Source: Ephydatia muelleri
Taxonomy: Eukaryota > Porifera > Demospongiae > Spongillida > Spongillidae
DNA: 64,000 nt
Assembly (NCBI GenBank): GCA_013339895.1
Contig: JABACO010000037.1
Span: 186,001 to 250,000, forward strand
Reading direction: 5' to 3'
Shown here piece by piece: positions 1-10,641 of this stretch. Every line of letters starts with the position of its first letter. Positions within the stretch are counted from its first letter, which is position 1. The notes under the pieces are model-generated. The model saw only the letters and a program-made list of their open reading frames with translations. It was not told the origin of the DNA and made no database searches. The position numbers and the translations under genes are program-made.

Positions 1-1270
1 ATGTGTTTAGAAGCACAATAGTATATCTAGACGGCACTCTGAACAGTCACCCTAAACCAACGTAAGCCCATACTTCTCCATATAAATGGGCACCCATATG
101 GCGGACTAATTAGATGATGAAAGAGCTCTATAGGCTAAAACGTGTATGCATTAAAAAAGGTTGCGTAGTATGCAGAATGCGAGTAGGTGGTGGCCAGTGG
201 ATGTCACTCCTATGTGGTGTTTGTGTTGTGCGTGTGTGTGTGTGTGCGTGTGTGTGTGTTTTGTGTGTGTGTCTATAATTATTATAATATGAAAATGTAT
301 ATATGGTTTTTCTGTGTTTTGTCATGATCTCATGGACCATACAATCCATTTCCTTGCATACATTTGTAGTGGAGCTGGTCATTTGCGCTGTTTGGCAACA
401 CCTCAAAGACCTACCAATATGAAGTACATCGAAGACTGTAGACACATCAGGTTCATAAATGTACAGTACATGAATGATGATTGGTGTGGTTTCAGATTGT
501 AAATTCATTCACTACATACATGGTACGGAGGAAATGTAGCCCCCAAAACAATGAATAATTAACACGTTTATTCACGCAAACACGTACAGCGTTCAAATAC
601 AGTTTTTTTTCACATGCATTTCTTTCTGCTTGGAGAATGCGTTGCACCTTGCCCAGTGATGCACTCTTCATTTTGATCGGAACTCAACAGCACACCCACA
701 CAATTTTGGTCGTACTTCACGTACCATTCTCTTTGTAAGTATCTGCCATCAAAATCGTCGTTTGCATTTTAGGGAAAGGCGATTTTTTCTAATAGTTCCA
801 GCCGTTAAGGAGCACCGATGTGAAAAACTAACTGACTGCACTGTCTAAACGTTCGCATTAATGGTTGCATGTGGGTTACCCAAACGCCCTATTAATATAA
901 ATTAAAATCGCCGGCCTGTGTATAACGCACCTTAAGAAGCAGGCGTGACACTTCTGTGAGACACCCACGATGCTTCTTCCTTAGGGTAGTCTTGCCATAG
1001 AACGAGAACTCGCGTTTTTCACCCTACTTTGATCGACCCCATGACACAGAAACTAATCGATCGATATACTAACCTTCTTCGGCGTTACAATCCTTCGACA
1101 GTTCGACTGGATAGTACCCATGCCAGCGAGTGTAAGTCTCCAGGCTGGACCGCTACTCATTCTACATGTGTATTAATGCTATTAACTTAATTCATATACG
1201 CGCGGTGGTAGCTCTCCAGCTATAATATATAAATAAGTTAACGATGGTCATTTCTCATATCGATCGTTGA
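1..1270. other. no recognisable gene
   Basis: This stretch is AT-rich with many short stops in all frames. The only structure I see is a GT-rich microsatellite around 213-272. The small open frames overlapping that tract translate as low-complexity His/Thr or Cys/Val and look like chance. Confidence 0.5.
213..272. repeat. imperfect (GT)n microsatellite
   Basis: Interrupted GT dinucleotide tract with GTGC and TTTT interruptions, visible directly in the sequence. Confidence 0.9.
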
Positions 1271-1271
1271 A

Positions 1272-1627
1272 ATGACAGTGGTGCTGCAAGGGCCACCTCC
1301 CTCCCGTGGACGAGAGGATCTTCCGTGTGTTACTATTGGTAAGCAAGAAAACAAAGAACGCACGCATTTCTGCAAATAGTGAACTGCTACTTACACTTAG
1401 CGTGCCAAATGTACTGTTGTGTAAATGGCACTACGAAAATCAGCAAAGCTTATATGTGTGCTGAATGCCTCCGTTATACAGCACGCTGTTGCAATCCGCG
1501 AAAATTGCGAAGACTTGAAACTCACTTGCAAGCATTGTGCCGTAAGGTTCGTTCGCTTTACCGATCAACTACTGGACGAAAAAAGCGCTCCATTTTAGAA
1601 GGTCAAACAAATATTTTTTGTTCTTAA
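1272..1627 (+). CDS. unrecognised small cysteine-rich protein, two exons
   Basis: I do not recognise this protein. A first exon starts at ATG 1272 (MTVVLQGPPPSRGREDLP) and meets a good donor at 1339 (g|gtaag). A 41-nt intron (1339-1379) ends in tag, and the second exon 1380-1627 continues in phase to a stop, giving about 104 residues. The second exon carries ten cysteines grouped as C-x5-C-x3-CC, then C-x2-C-x6-CC and two more, followed by a basic stretch rich in Lys and Arg; this could bind zinc. Coding-like sequence in shifted frames continues to about 1760 and then into a Ser/Thr/Pro repeat, so the true gene may be longer or decayed. The start is chosen because it gives a clean splice and phase. 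Function unknown. Confidence 0.35.
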
Positions 1628-1974
1628 TGGTGAGACGGTACCATACGATGAACATCTACGTGCTGGAGGATTTTTGCAACTGTGTACTTAAATGCGAAGG
1701 TCTGGAATCGGAAATTGATCTTGCGTGAAGCTTTAATAGCTCAAGCACAAAAGCAGCACCACGAAACACAATGAACCTCGTTCCTAATGAACAGGGTAGA
1801 CGACTGATGGTTATCCACCCGACAGGCCGAAGAAAGCTAAAACACTGCAGGCAAATGTTGAATCCGTTTTGTGGTTGGCTGAAAGTTTGGCGTCAAACCA
1901 CAGAACTTCATTTGGAACGTGTTCCGTCTGCAATCCCCGTCACAATCCAACTACAGTATGCAGCAGTCGTCCAA

Positions 1975-2165
1975 CCATAACTGCATCCACCTCCAGTCCA
2001 TCCACAGCCAACACATCTGGCCCACTCCAGCCATCCCCCAGCTCCAGTCCATCCACCAGCTCCATTCCATCCACCAGCCAGTCATCCCCGCTCCAGTCCT
2101 CCACCAGCTCCAGTCCATCCACCAGCCAGTCCATCCACCAGCTCCAGTCCATCCACCCCATCTGA
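1975..2165 (+). repeat. minisatellite of CCA/CTCCAGTCCATC units
   Basis: Degenerate tandem copies of a roughly 12-24 bp unit built from CCATCCACCAGCTCCAGT. On the plus strand they read as Ser/Thr/Pro or His/Gln/Ser repeats depending on frame, and as Trp/Asp/Leu repeats on the minus strand, so the open frames here are a by-product of the repeat. Confidence 0.75.
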
Positions 2166-2269
2166 AAATGAAGATCGAACCAAACTGATGCAGGTAACAT
2201 CATAATACAGTACAATGAAGCCACATGCATACAACCACATACAGATGGCAACCTCTCTCCAGGATGTGT

Positions 2270-3110
2270 TTTATATGCTCACAAATGCATACACACACAA
2301 ACACACCAACCACACCACACACACATGCAACAACGATGGCAGATGTCAGTTTTGACAAAACAAAACATCAGCATTGGTGCCTTCACATGGGATATCAGTA
2401 CACACACAACTGACACCTGCACATATACACTGATGATGTAGATGTTCAGTTTTGATAAACAAAACCTCAGCATAGCTTTGATGTTATAGGCCCCTCCCAC
2501 TCATTGTCACACACACACACACCACACACCCACCATACAGTACACTGATGTAGATGTAAACGTTTTGACAACACATTGCTTTGAGTTAGGCTTCCTCCTA
2601 CTGTACAAGTATTGTGCCAATACACACACACTGACACCACACACACTGACACCACACACATGCATACACACACTGACACCACTGACACACAACTGACACA
2701 CCACATTCACATTACACTGATGACTGTTATCAATGTAGAGTCAGTTTTGACAAACAAACCTCAGCATTGCTTTGATGTTATAGCCCCTCCCCTCATATTG
2801 TGCCACTGACCATGCACATGTACACTGTGACTGTGTCATTTTGACAAACAAACCTCAGCACTGCTTTGATGTTATAGGCCCCTCCACAAGTATTGCAGTA
2901 CACACACACACACCACACACACACACCACACACACACACACACACACGCACACACACACGTACACATACTGTACATGTTATCGTATATGCATAGTATAAC
3001 AAGCATTGCATATCCTCTGAAATTAGGGTCCTCCCACAAGTTTTGTACACACACGTACATACACACATGCACTTCACGTCGCACACACTGACACACACAT
3101 TGACACTCCT
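2270..3110. repeat. compound repeat: CA tracts alternating with a conserved 60-bp unit
   Basis: At least five degenerate copies of a unit containing TTTTGACAAACAAA, CCTCAGCATTGCTTTGATG and TTATAGGCCCCTCC occur near 2345, 2445, 2555, 2740 and 2845, with a partial one near 3005. They are separated by CA-rich tracts of variable length. The unit carries no recognised gene. The pattern looks like a long tandem array whose spacer is a microsatellite. Confidence 0.75.
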
Positions 3111-3490
3111 ACTCTATAGTTCATAATATTCAGACTTGGCATAACAGCAATCTGACCAGCCTAGTGTAATGTGTATTTTTGAAGCTCTAATTTAATCTTA
3201 TGTATCGTTTCACACAGGTATTGTATCTGATGGATAGATTTAATGTCATGAGATTTATCATGAGTGTCCATTTTACCTGCAACACCACGGTCCTATCAAT
3301 AAAGAAGTTCGAACACAGCAGAACAAATCATTAAAGACCAGAATTCACCGCGTACCCACACCCACATCATGGTGTATATTGTTCTATAAAGGAGAGGTGA
3401 TTGAAATAGAACAGCTAGTAAGCAACATTTGAACTATATGGCTGTTTTTTACTATACAACATGCTGCATTCCATGCATATGTTTTGTTAG

Positions 3491-5362
3491 GTGGAACTAA
3501 ATCCAGATTGGAGACAAGAAGTGATTCGAGTAAAATTGAGTGAGATGGTGCAAAGTTCAGCAGATGCTCCAGCTTTTTCATTGTCGTTTTCTTACTTAAC
3601 CTCCAACAACGTGTATGTCACCACAAGGTTTGCATTGTACAAGGTTGCTATAAGTGATGTTCAATATTCTCCCATAGATAACACACAATAGCAGTGGTGA
3701 ACATGCCAGAGAAGTACGATCTCCTAGAAGCAGCATTGATCCTGTCCTCTCAGAGATCAAAGAACTAATGGCCTTGAAAGTGTACAAGTTGGCGGAAGAG
3801 TTACGAATTGAGTTCTATTTAGGAGGAGATCTGAAGGTAATGAGCCTACACTTATAATGTTATCACTAACATTTTCATTACGATCGAATTATAGTTTTTG
3901 CTACTATTTTGGGGGTTTGCCCAGGCCAACTCTAAGTATTCCTGCATTTGGTGTCTGGTACCGTCAAGTGATCGGTATGGTTAAATCCATTTTGGTTGCA
4001 TACATGTACTAATCTAATGCATACTAGTTTTGTGCACATCTTATCCACTGTATTTTGCAGTTGGGACACTCCAAACTGCATCCTCAAGGTCAATTGAGGA
4101 CATCGAAGCTTGTGCCGCTACCAATGAGTACAGTGTCAAGTACCCACCACTCCTATCTATTGACCTAGACCATGTCGTGCCTGATGAGCTTCACCTGTTC
4201 CTACGAATAATGGACATCCTCATTGAAATCTAATATCATATGCAGTGGAATTGGACATCAGGGCAACCCGAAAGCAGACAGACCTCCTTCAGGAGCAACA
4301 CTTAAAAAGGTGCAGGCAAGTATCCAGTCTTGTGGTGTGTCCTTCCAGATCTGGAAGAAAGAGAAGCCAGGAGAGCTTGACTGGACGTCTCTTGGAGGTG
4401 CACAAAACGAAAGGTCCTATCGTTACTGCCAGCACAATTTCCTAATATCCTTCCTCCTGAAACCTGTCAACGTGTAGCTCAATTGTGGAAGGTATATGCA
4501 CTATGCTTGTGATGCACAGCACCTGTATAGACATGTACATATATTTTCTAGGACTTTGAGGAGACATACAGTGCCATAAGTAGCTGGACACCTGACAGTA
4601 CGGTCATTGAGACAAAGGTGGGGTTAAATCACAAATAATGATTCTAATTTAGTAGATACATGTGCTAATTCATTCAGGCAAAGAAATGGATGCAGATTTG
4701 TAGCCTTATCAGGGATGTCACAGGGCTATCAACGGACTAATGTCACACAGTACATGCATCTCATGGCCATACACATACCGCAGATGGTGGCATTACATGG
4801 AATGTAAAACAGTTCAGCTGCCAAGGTGAATGTAAATTATGCACATACCTGCAACCTAATCTACCAAGGTGTGTATGAACTCATCTAGTACCACAGCCGC
4901 ATTATATTTATTGGGTGGGAGGGAATATACAACTATGTACATAACATGCAGGCCCAGCCAGGAAGTCTGGCGGGGACGATCAATTTATAGGACTGTGGGG
5001 GGAGGGTGATTGACCAATCCCCCCTGGCTACGGGCCTGAGATGTGCATGTATTTGAACAACAGTAACAACTTCATATACCATTCAGCTTTGACTACAATA
5101 TTGTGCCATACCTACCAACTGGTGAACCTGTGTACAGAACCTAAGAATTTATTGTATGGCTTTAATGCACATGTACATGTATGACATACTTATTCTACAG
5201 GTGTTGAGAATTAAATGATGTCTCAAAGAGAAGCTACTTCAGCTCCTGTAAATGGAACCCAGCTGAGGAAATCATGCTCACAGCAACGCATGGGTATAAA
5301 TTCTCTTCTCGTCCGAAAAAGAAGAGCATACACAAAACGATCATAAATACTGGAGCCGAATA
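3491..5362 (+). pseudogene. decayed multi-exon transposase-like gene (GGDxK...CIWC family)
   Basis: Pieces in several frames and exons line up with a multi-copy protein family I know from sponge and cnidarian genomes, but for which I have no formal name. In order I see VIRVKLS and (one base out of frame) DGAKFSR near 3520-3560; AVVNMPEKYDLLEAA near 3690; FYLGGDLK ending at a donor near 3835; FLLLFWGFAQANSKYSCIWC near 3893-3955; RSIEDIEACAA to VVPDELHLFLRI at 4094-4215; SCGVSFQIWKKEKPGELDWT near 4330-4385; and QGYQRTNVTQYMHLMAIHIP near 4726-4785. A basic tail may run to a stop near 5361. Two conserved acidic motifs (SGDGA, GGDLK) followed by a C-x2-C site resemble the layout of RNase H-fold DDE transposases. 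This is inference. Multiple single-base frame shifts and stops make it a relic. Confidence 0.6.
4948..5039. repeat. 92-bp foldback with GGCCCAGCCAGG ends
   Basis: CAGGCCCAGCCAGG at the left and CCTGGCTACGGGCCTG at the right are imperfect inverted repeats around a G-rich centre. It looks like a tiny non-autonomous element sitting inside the decayed gene region. Confidence 0.5.
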
Positions 5363-6782
5363 ATACAAACTAGGAAGCAGCGACGTACATGTATTTAATG
5401 ATGGATTTGCACTACATGCTCAAGTATATGAGGTTTAGAGTTCTAGAAGTACACGATGTATCTCACATCACACGATTGGCCCATGTATGGGACATTACAA
5501 TTCTTTGTTCACACTACAATCTAGAGCAAATGTAACGTTCTTCTGAGTGCTGAGGGTTCAATTAATGGAGGTGAGAGACAAATTCTTACCAGCTAGCCAG
5601 TAGGGTTGCTGTATATATATGATGCTGGTAAAGTAAATTTCTTTATCAATATGCCGGACTTCAAATAAACTAGTACAGCTCATTCGCATGCTGCACAACC
5701 AGCTTGGACGAAACTCTAGAACCAAAATTCACACTCAGAGACTCAGCTTAATCGCTCAAGGACTTCTGAAATAACACACATGATGTGGCAAAGAGTTTGT
5801 AGGAATCGTTTTTCACTGACATCAACTATACCATGGATCGCAAAAGGGACTACAAGATTGTTTTCAATATAGCAACCTACGCTTACGCAGCAAGAATCAC
5901 TGCTCATAACCATCGATGGAAACGAGTACCAACCTTACAATAAAGTTACGTACCGTTCAACAGTCTTATTATAGCACACACATACACACCCCAGGGCAGT
6001 GTCCATAATCAGTGCCTGTTAGGAAAGAAAGGCATACAGTAGTGTCATAGCATGTTACCAGAACCTGGGGGTATTCATACATGTACATATATATATTGTT
6101 TGTAAGCCATCAGTACATAAGCATCTACTTAATAGAAACATCCTGTGTGTGACTTACTAATTCAGTCCACAACACAACATCATTGTGTGAGAGCAAATGA
6201 TTTGGTTCAATTGTACGTCTTGTAAGAAGCTGTAGAATGTGAGGGGGTGGGGTGGAGGAGCATAAAAAGAAAGTGGACAGTGAACAGTTATAAAAGTTCA
6301 TATGTCTTAGCTTTCCCTTCTATACTGTTCTGCATGGATCACAATTTATTTCAAGACTGTTTAAGGAAAGAAATGCTGGGCATAAACAGTCACAGACTTC
6401 AGGCATACTGTACTGGCTGTAAATGGATGCATGAGACTCCCAAACATCCCTTATCACACTGAGGTATCCACCCACATTACACTCAGAAGCCACAATGGTT
6501 TCAATGGTTGGTGGGTTATCATTGAAATAAATTATGTCATGCTACTTTGACAACATAGATATACATATACACACACCTACACACCTACAAGCACACACAC
6601 ACACACATCACTCACAACACATACACATGCACATGTGCACACCACACACACCACACACACACAATTTCAAAGGACCTCAGTATTATCAGATGAAGGATTA
6701 ACTGTCATAACCACAAAATTTACATCTCTAAAGAACCACAACTGCAGTAGGGCCATCCTAGTTCATCCATCGGTGAGATATG
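5363..6782. other. no recognisable gene
   Basis: AT-rich sequence with only short open frames. A CA-rich tract lies near 6570-6662. The 71-codon frame at 6247-6462 shows no motif I recognise. Confidence 0.45.
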
Positions 6783-6915
6783 GGGTGGGGAGAGAGGGAG
6801 AGAGGGAGGGAGGGAAGGAGGAGGAGGGGAGAGAAGGGAGGGAGGAGGGAAAGGGGGAAATTTTACAGAGAAGAGGAAGGTGTGGGGAAAGGAGACTGAG
6901 GGAGAGGGAGAGTAA
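6783..6915. repeat. polypurine (GGGA/GAGG)n tract
   Basis: Over 130 bases of almost pure G and A on the plus strand. Such homopurine tracts can form triplex structures; here it looks like an expanded simple repeat. Confidence 0.8.
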
Positions 6916-7015
6916 ATAAAAACACCATCAAAAACCATATTGCAAGATTGGTAGACTTTTCCACCACAATAACTTCTACTAAGATCATTGGTGTAAGGCT
7001 TACTTGCACTTCAAC

Positions 7016-7675
7016 CTAGTCATCACACTTGATGGAATGGGACAGGGCCAGGAGGACATTGACCATGTCCTTTAGGGTGGAGTGTTGATTGCCCTCTTCC
7101 AGGGTGTTCAGCTGTTGTACCTCCCTGGGTTTCCTGCAAGACCTCAGCTGCCTTGTCTCTATGGCAATGGGATATTTCCTGTCCCTCAAGACTGCAGTGA
7201 TTGAGAAATGTTTCAAGGGCTGGACTGGCATGGCAGGAACAGACAGCACATCATCATAGTACAGTATGGACATAGAGTACTTGGGAAGGGGAATGGGTAG
7301 CCTCGTGATGAGGTTGTGACTGCTGCAGGGATGAATTATGATACAGGAACAGAGGACTGGATACCCCCATCACCACTGCCACTCAAGCTCCCTAAATCAG
7401 AGGGGTGATAGGCAGTGTCTGGGAGAAGGAGGAGAGGTGACTGGCTGGACTGAACCCCAGGAGATTTGTGCCAGTCTTGTTACTTGAGGCTGGGGACCTT
7501 GGCTTTTAGGTGGTGTCATTGAGTCCCTTACAGAGGTGGGTGGTGTTGCTTGACTGGAGGTGTGGAAGGTGGGAGGGTGGAAGTGGCTATCATAACTGTC
7601 CTGGCTCAAGAAGCAGGTCTTGTTGTGACTAGGGTTCACTGCTGAGGCCAGCAAGCTGGCCGGCTTGTTGTCCTT
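7016..7675 (-). CDS. possible exons of an unrecognised minus-strand gene
   Basis: Two minus-strand open stretches, about 7397-7675 (Ser/Pro/Thr-rich, with SSQATPPTSVRDSMTPPKSQ) and 7016-7273 (mixed composition with SILYYDDVLSVPAMPVQPLK), show more ordinary codon use and higher GC than the flanks. I find no domain, no certain start and no convincing splice pair between them. They may be disordered-protein exons or chance frames. Confidence 0.2.
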
Positions 7676-8144
7676 CCCAGAGCCTTAACCTCACTTCAGC
7701 CCACTGGTGCTTAGGACTCTATACAACATCACCACTGTCTACCATTGACTAGAAGCAGTTAACAAACTAGCAACCTCCAGTCATGACGGTAGGATCTCTG
7801 GTGCCAGTGGGACTTCCCAATTAGGAAGAGTACCCACTTAAGTAAAACAACATCAAACTCATAGGGTTCCCCCATTACCACACACAATTTCCAGTCCACA
7901 CACATTCTAAATAACGCCCACTACATTTTAAATCATTCGATGGATACAATTCACCCACCTCTATTGCCCAAAAGTCTATCCTTGTCCTCTGTTGCTATTG
8001 GTATCCGCGCGCGTATGCTGACGTACGTCGCGTCCGACGGTACCAGAGAGCAGTTAATACCATAATGACGAATTCTATATCCTGGGTACGAGACAGCTCT
8101 CGGACACGTTTTGCTTATCAAATTTTTAACTATATGTTTCAAAA

Positions 8145-8832
8145 ATGGCTAGCCAATTCTATGAGGTGGAGAGAATCGTGGCATCGCGGAAAAAGGTAAT
8201 TGCTTATTTGCATACATATTACCTACCTTTGTGGTTTTATGCAGGGTACAAAATTGGAGTATTTAGTTCTATGGACGGACTATCCAAAGGAACAGGCATC
8301 TTGGGTGCGACATAAAGATGTCACTCCTGCCCTCCTACGGTACACTTAATGTACATGCATATTATTTGTGTATACTACTATGCAAACTTTACAGGTCGTT
8401 CGTAAACCCAACGCCGTCCATTCGTGTTGTGACTGTGTTAGTGTATTCATGCATCATGTTGGCAGTTCCTTATCGGCAGGCACGATAAGGAGAAATCAAC
8501 TGAGAATCGACATGCCAAGTGACGTCTTCCGTTTCTTATTTGATGGCAAAGGAAAATCAGTAGGCCAAGGATATAAAGAATATGAGCTGTGCGAATTTGA
8601 TGATAAGTACTTCACCAATGACTGGTATGCTAGTTATGATGCCAATGGTGACGGCTGTGCTATTGACTTTCCCTTAAGAATGAAAAGTAGTGTTAGTTGG
8701 TCAAGAAGCCAACGTTTTATGAAGAACAAAGAACTGGTTAAAAAATATATTTTGAACGAGTGTACATTTATGTTGTTAAAAAACGTATCTAGCATGTGTA
8801 TATATCTCTTTGTGAACGATGTAGTACAGTAG
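8145..8832 (+). CDS. chromodomain protein, four exons
   Basis: Exons 8145-8195, 8245-8339, 8395-8423 and 8480-8832 join in phase into a 175-residue protein; introns are 49, 55 and 56 nt with GT and AG ends. Residues 5-45 form a chromodomain: FYEVERIVASRKK, then LEYLVLWTDYP and ASWVRHKDVTP. Tyr6, Trp27 and Tyr30 sit where the aromatic cage that holds methylated lysine on histone tails lies in HP1/Polycomb-type domains. The rest (RIDMPSDVFRFLF, then a Trp/Tyr-rich stretch with NDWYASYDANGDG and AIDFPLRMK) is not a chromoshadow domain and I cannot name it. The third intron is my proposal; without it exon 3 hits a stop near 8488, whereas with it the frame stays open. It acts presumably in the nucleus. 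A free-standing gene is favoured over a transposon chromodomain because no integrase is near. Confidence 0.7.
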
Positions 8833-9443
8833 TACATTAAATTATGTTTACATACTTGACACATGCGCAAATAAGATAATGAGACGCAGGTGAGGGTCAG
8901 CCTAGTCTCCTCCCTTTGTGTAGTAACATGCACTTGCATAATATTTTTTAATGCTGGAGTCCCAAATCTAATCATTCAATGGTGGGGTGAGGGGGAGGGA
9001 GGAGAGTAGTGAGAGTGGAGCAGAAAACTAGTGTAGAGGGACTGAGACTGAAGGAGAGATAAGGGTGCAAGGTCATTGTTTGAGGTTGCCAAACCAAAGT
9101 ACATGTATGGATGAGACCTTTCCTAGTTTTTATTACAAGCTATAAGAGTTCTATCTATGATGGATGTGTGCTTCATGGGAGAAGATATGCTAGTTGCCTA
9201 CTCGATTTGACCTGTCCAGCTGAATGGCATTACTCACTGTCGATGTTTCTGGTCTGTATTGTATAAATGTCATTGGAATAGCTGACTGCTAGTTTAAATG
9301 ACTTGGGACCATAAAATTTAGCACACATGTGCATAGTTCTGAAAGAACTTAAGTCCTTGGACAGGATGAATTGTGATTCCAGTTTGCAGAATGCAGCAGT
9401 TGCTTGTAACATACCACCCGAACCTCTGAGCATGTGTGTGTGT

Positions 9444-9484
<41 letters not shown>

Positions 9485-10641
9485 CATCTTTTGAAGTACT
9501 GTATCCCACCATCCATGAATTCTATTGTGATAAAACTTGGCAGGCTTCACTACAAAGATATCTGTACATAGGGCACATGCAGTGAACGAAGTCATGGGAT
9601 TGGCAAAGTTTCCAGAAGGATTAAATACCTACATATACTTGTAAAAGCAGTTACACATGTACAGGGTGAGGTATGTATTATACATGTATATGACTTCAGT
9701 GTTACTAGAAAGGTATGTCCACAGGTAGAATGTCTATCAGGCCACCTTTTCTTTAGTAATGCAAACGCAAAAGCAGGTGGGATAGAGTATACCAGTACAT
9801 GTATATATTGACAGGTCAGACTTGCAACCACAGCAGTTGCAAAGGGCTGGCCTGTGGTTTTGTTGCATCACAGTAATGTGGGTTTTGCTAAAACCACTAT
9901 TGGAGATAAAAGAAACCATGTAGACTGTAAGGCTCTGGGCTTATTTACCTGCATCTGGTTGCCAGAGCATTTATTACACTATTTTCATGCATGTACATAC
10001 AGTTCTCTTCAGGGAACAAAACAAAGCATCATGTAAATTCTATACTGGTTCCCCAATATCAAAAATACTGACAAGTGAAGTACACACACTCACTATCATA
10101 AACTCCTGCTTATCCTGTGAACCATATTTGTGGCTAGATGTTGAAATCCATATCATATAGTCAATTTGAAAACTGTGAGACAATCTCATACAGATATGGG
10201 GTCAAGATTGTCAACCTGACAATCACAAATGCATGGCCCATTTAGAGGAGCAACCCAATTAGACTCTATGGACACATACATGCCCAACACAAACACACAT
10301 ACTCACACACTATATATGCCACTCACACAGCATACTACACACACATATACCACACAAAAATACATACAAAAACAAGTTCATAAGCATGTGCACAAGGGAA
10401 CTGGTGGGAACACTGAAAATAAGTGCACGTGTTGGTTATAGCGCTTAAATTTTTCTACCAAATGCAAATGGAGGTAAAGTGGCTGGGAGAAATGGGTTTG
10501 AAAGGACATACACACAGTACACAAACACTCACCAAACACACTGTTCATGCACCCAACATGTGTGTACACACTATACACATGCACACACATGCATAAGACA
10601 ACCACACATAAGCAAACTCATCCCATATGCACATAAACATA
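8833..10641. other. no recognisable gene
   Basis: Intergenic-looking sequence with a GT microsatellite at 9432-9482 and CA-rich patches at 10280-10370 and 10500-10660. Open frames over these patches are low-complexity artefacts. Confidence 0.45.
9432..9482. repeat. (GT)n microsatellite
   Basis: About 25 GT units with one GG interruption. Confidence 0.95.

Noticed and set aside
3491-5362. Calling the GGDLKF family RAG1 or Transib
   Set aside because: The acidic-then-CxxC layout is suggestive, but no RAG1-specific motif is seen, so no name is given.
6635-6938. Glu/Gly/Arg-rich and Pro/Ser-rich frames
   Set aside because: They fall on the polypurine tract and have no other support.
8145-8832. 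Chromodomain as the tail of a chromovirus integrase
   Set aside because: It is at the N-terminus of its own intron-containing gene with no integrase nearby.
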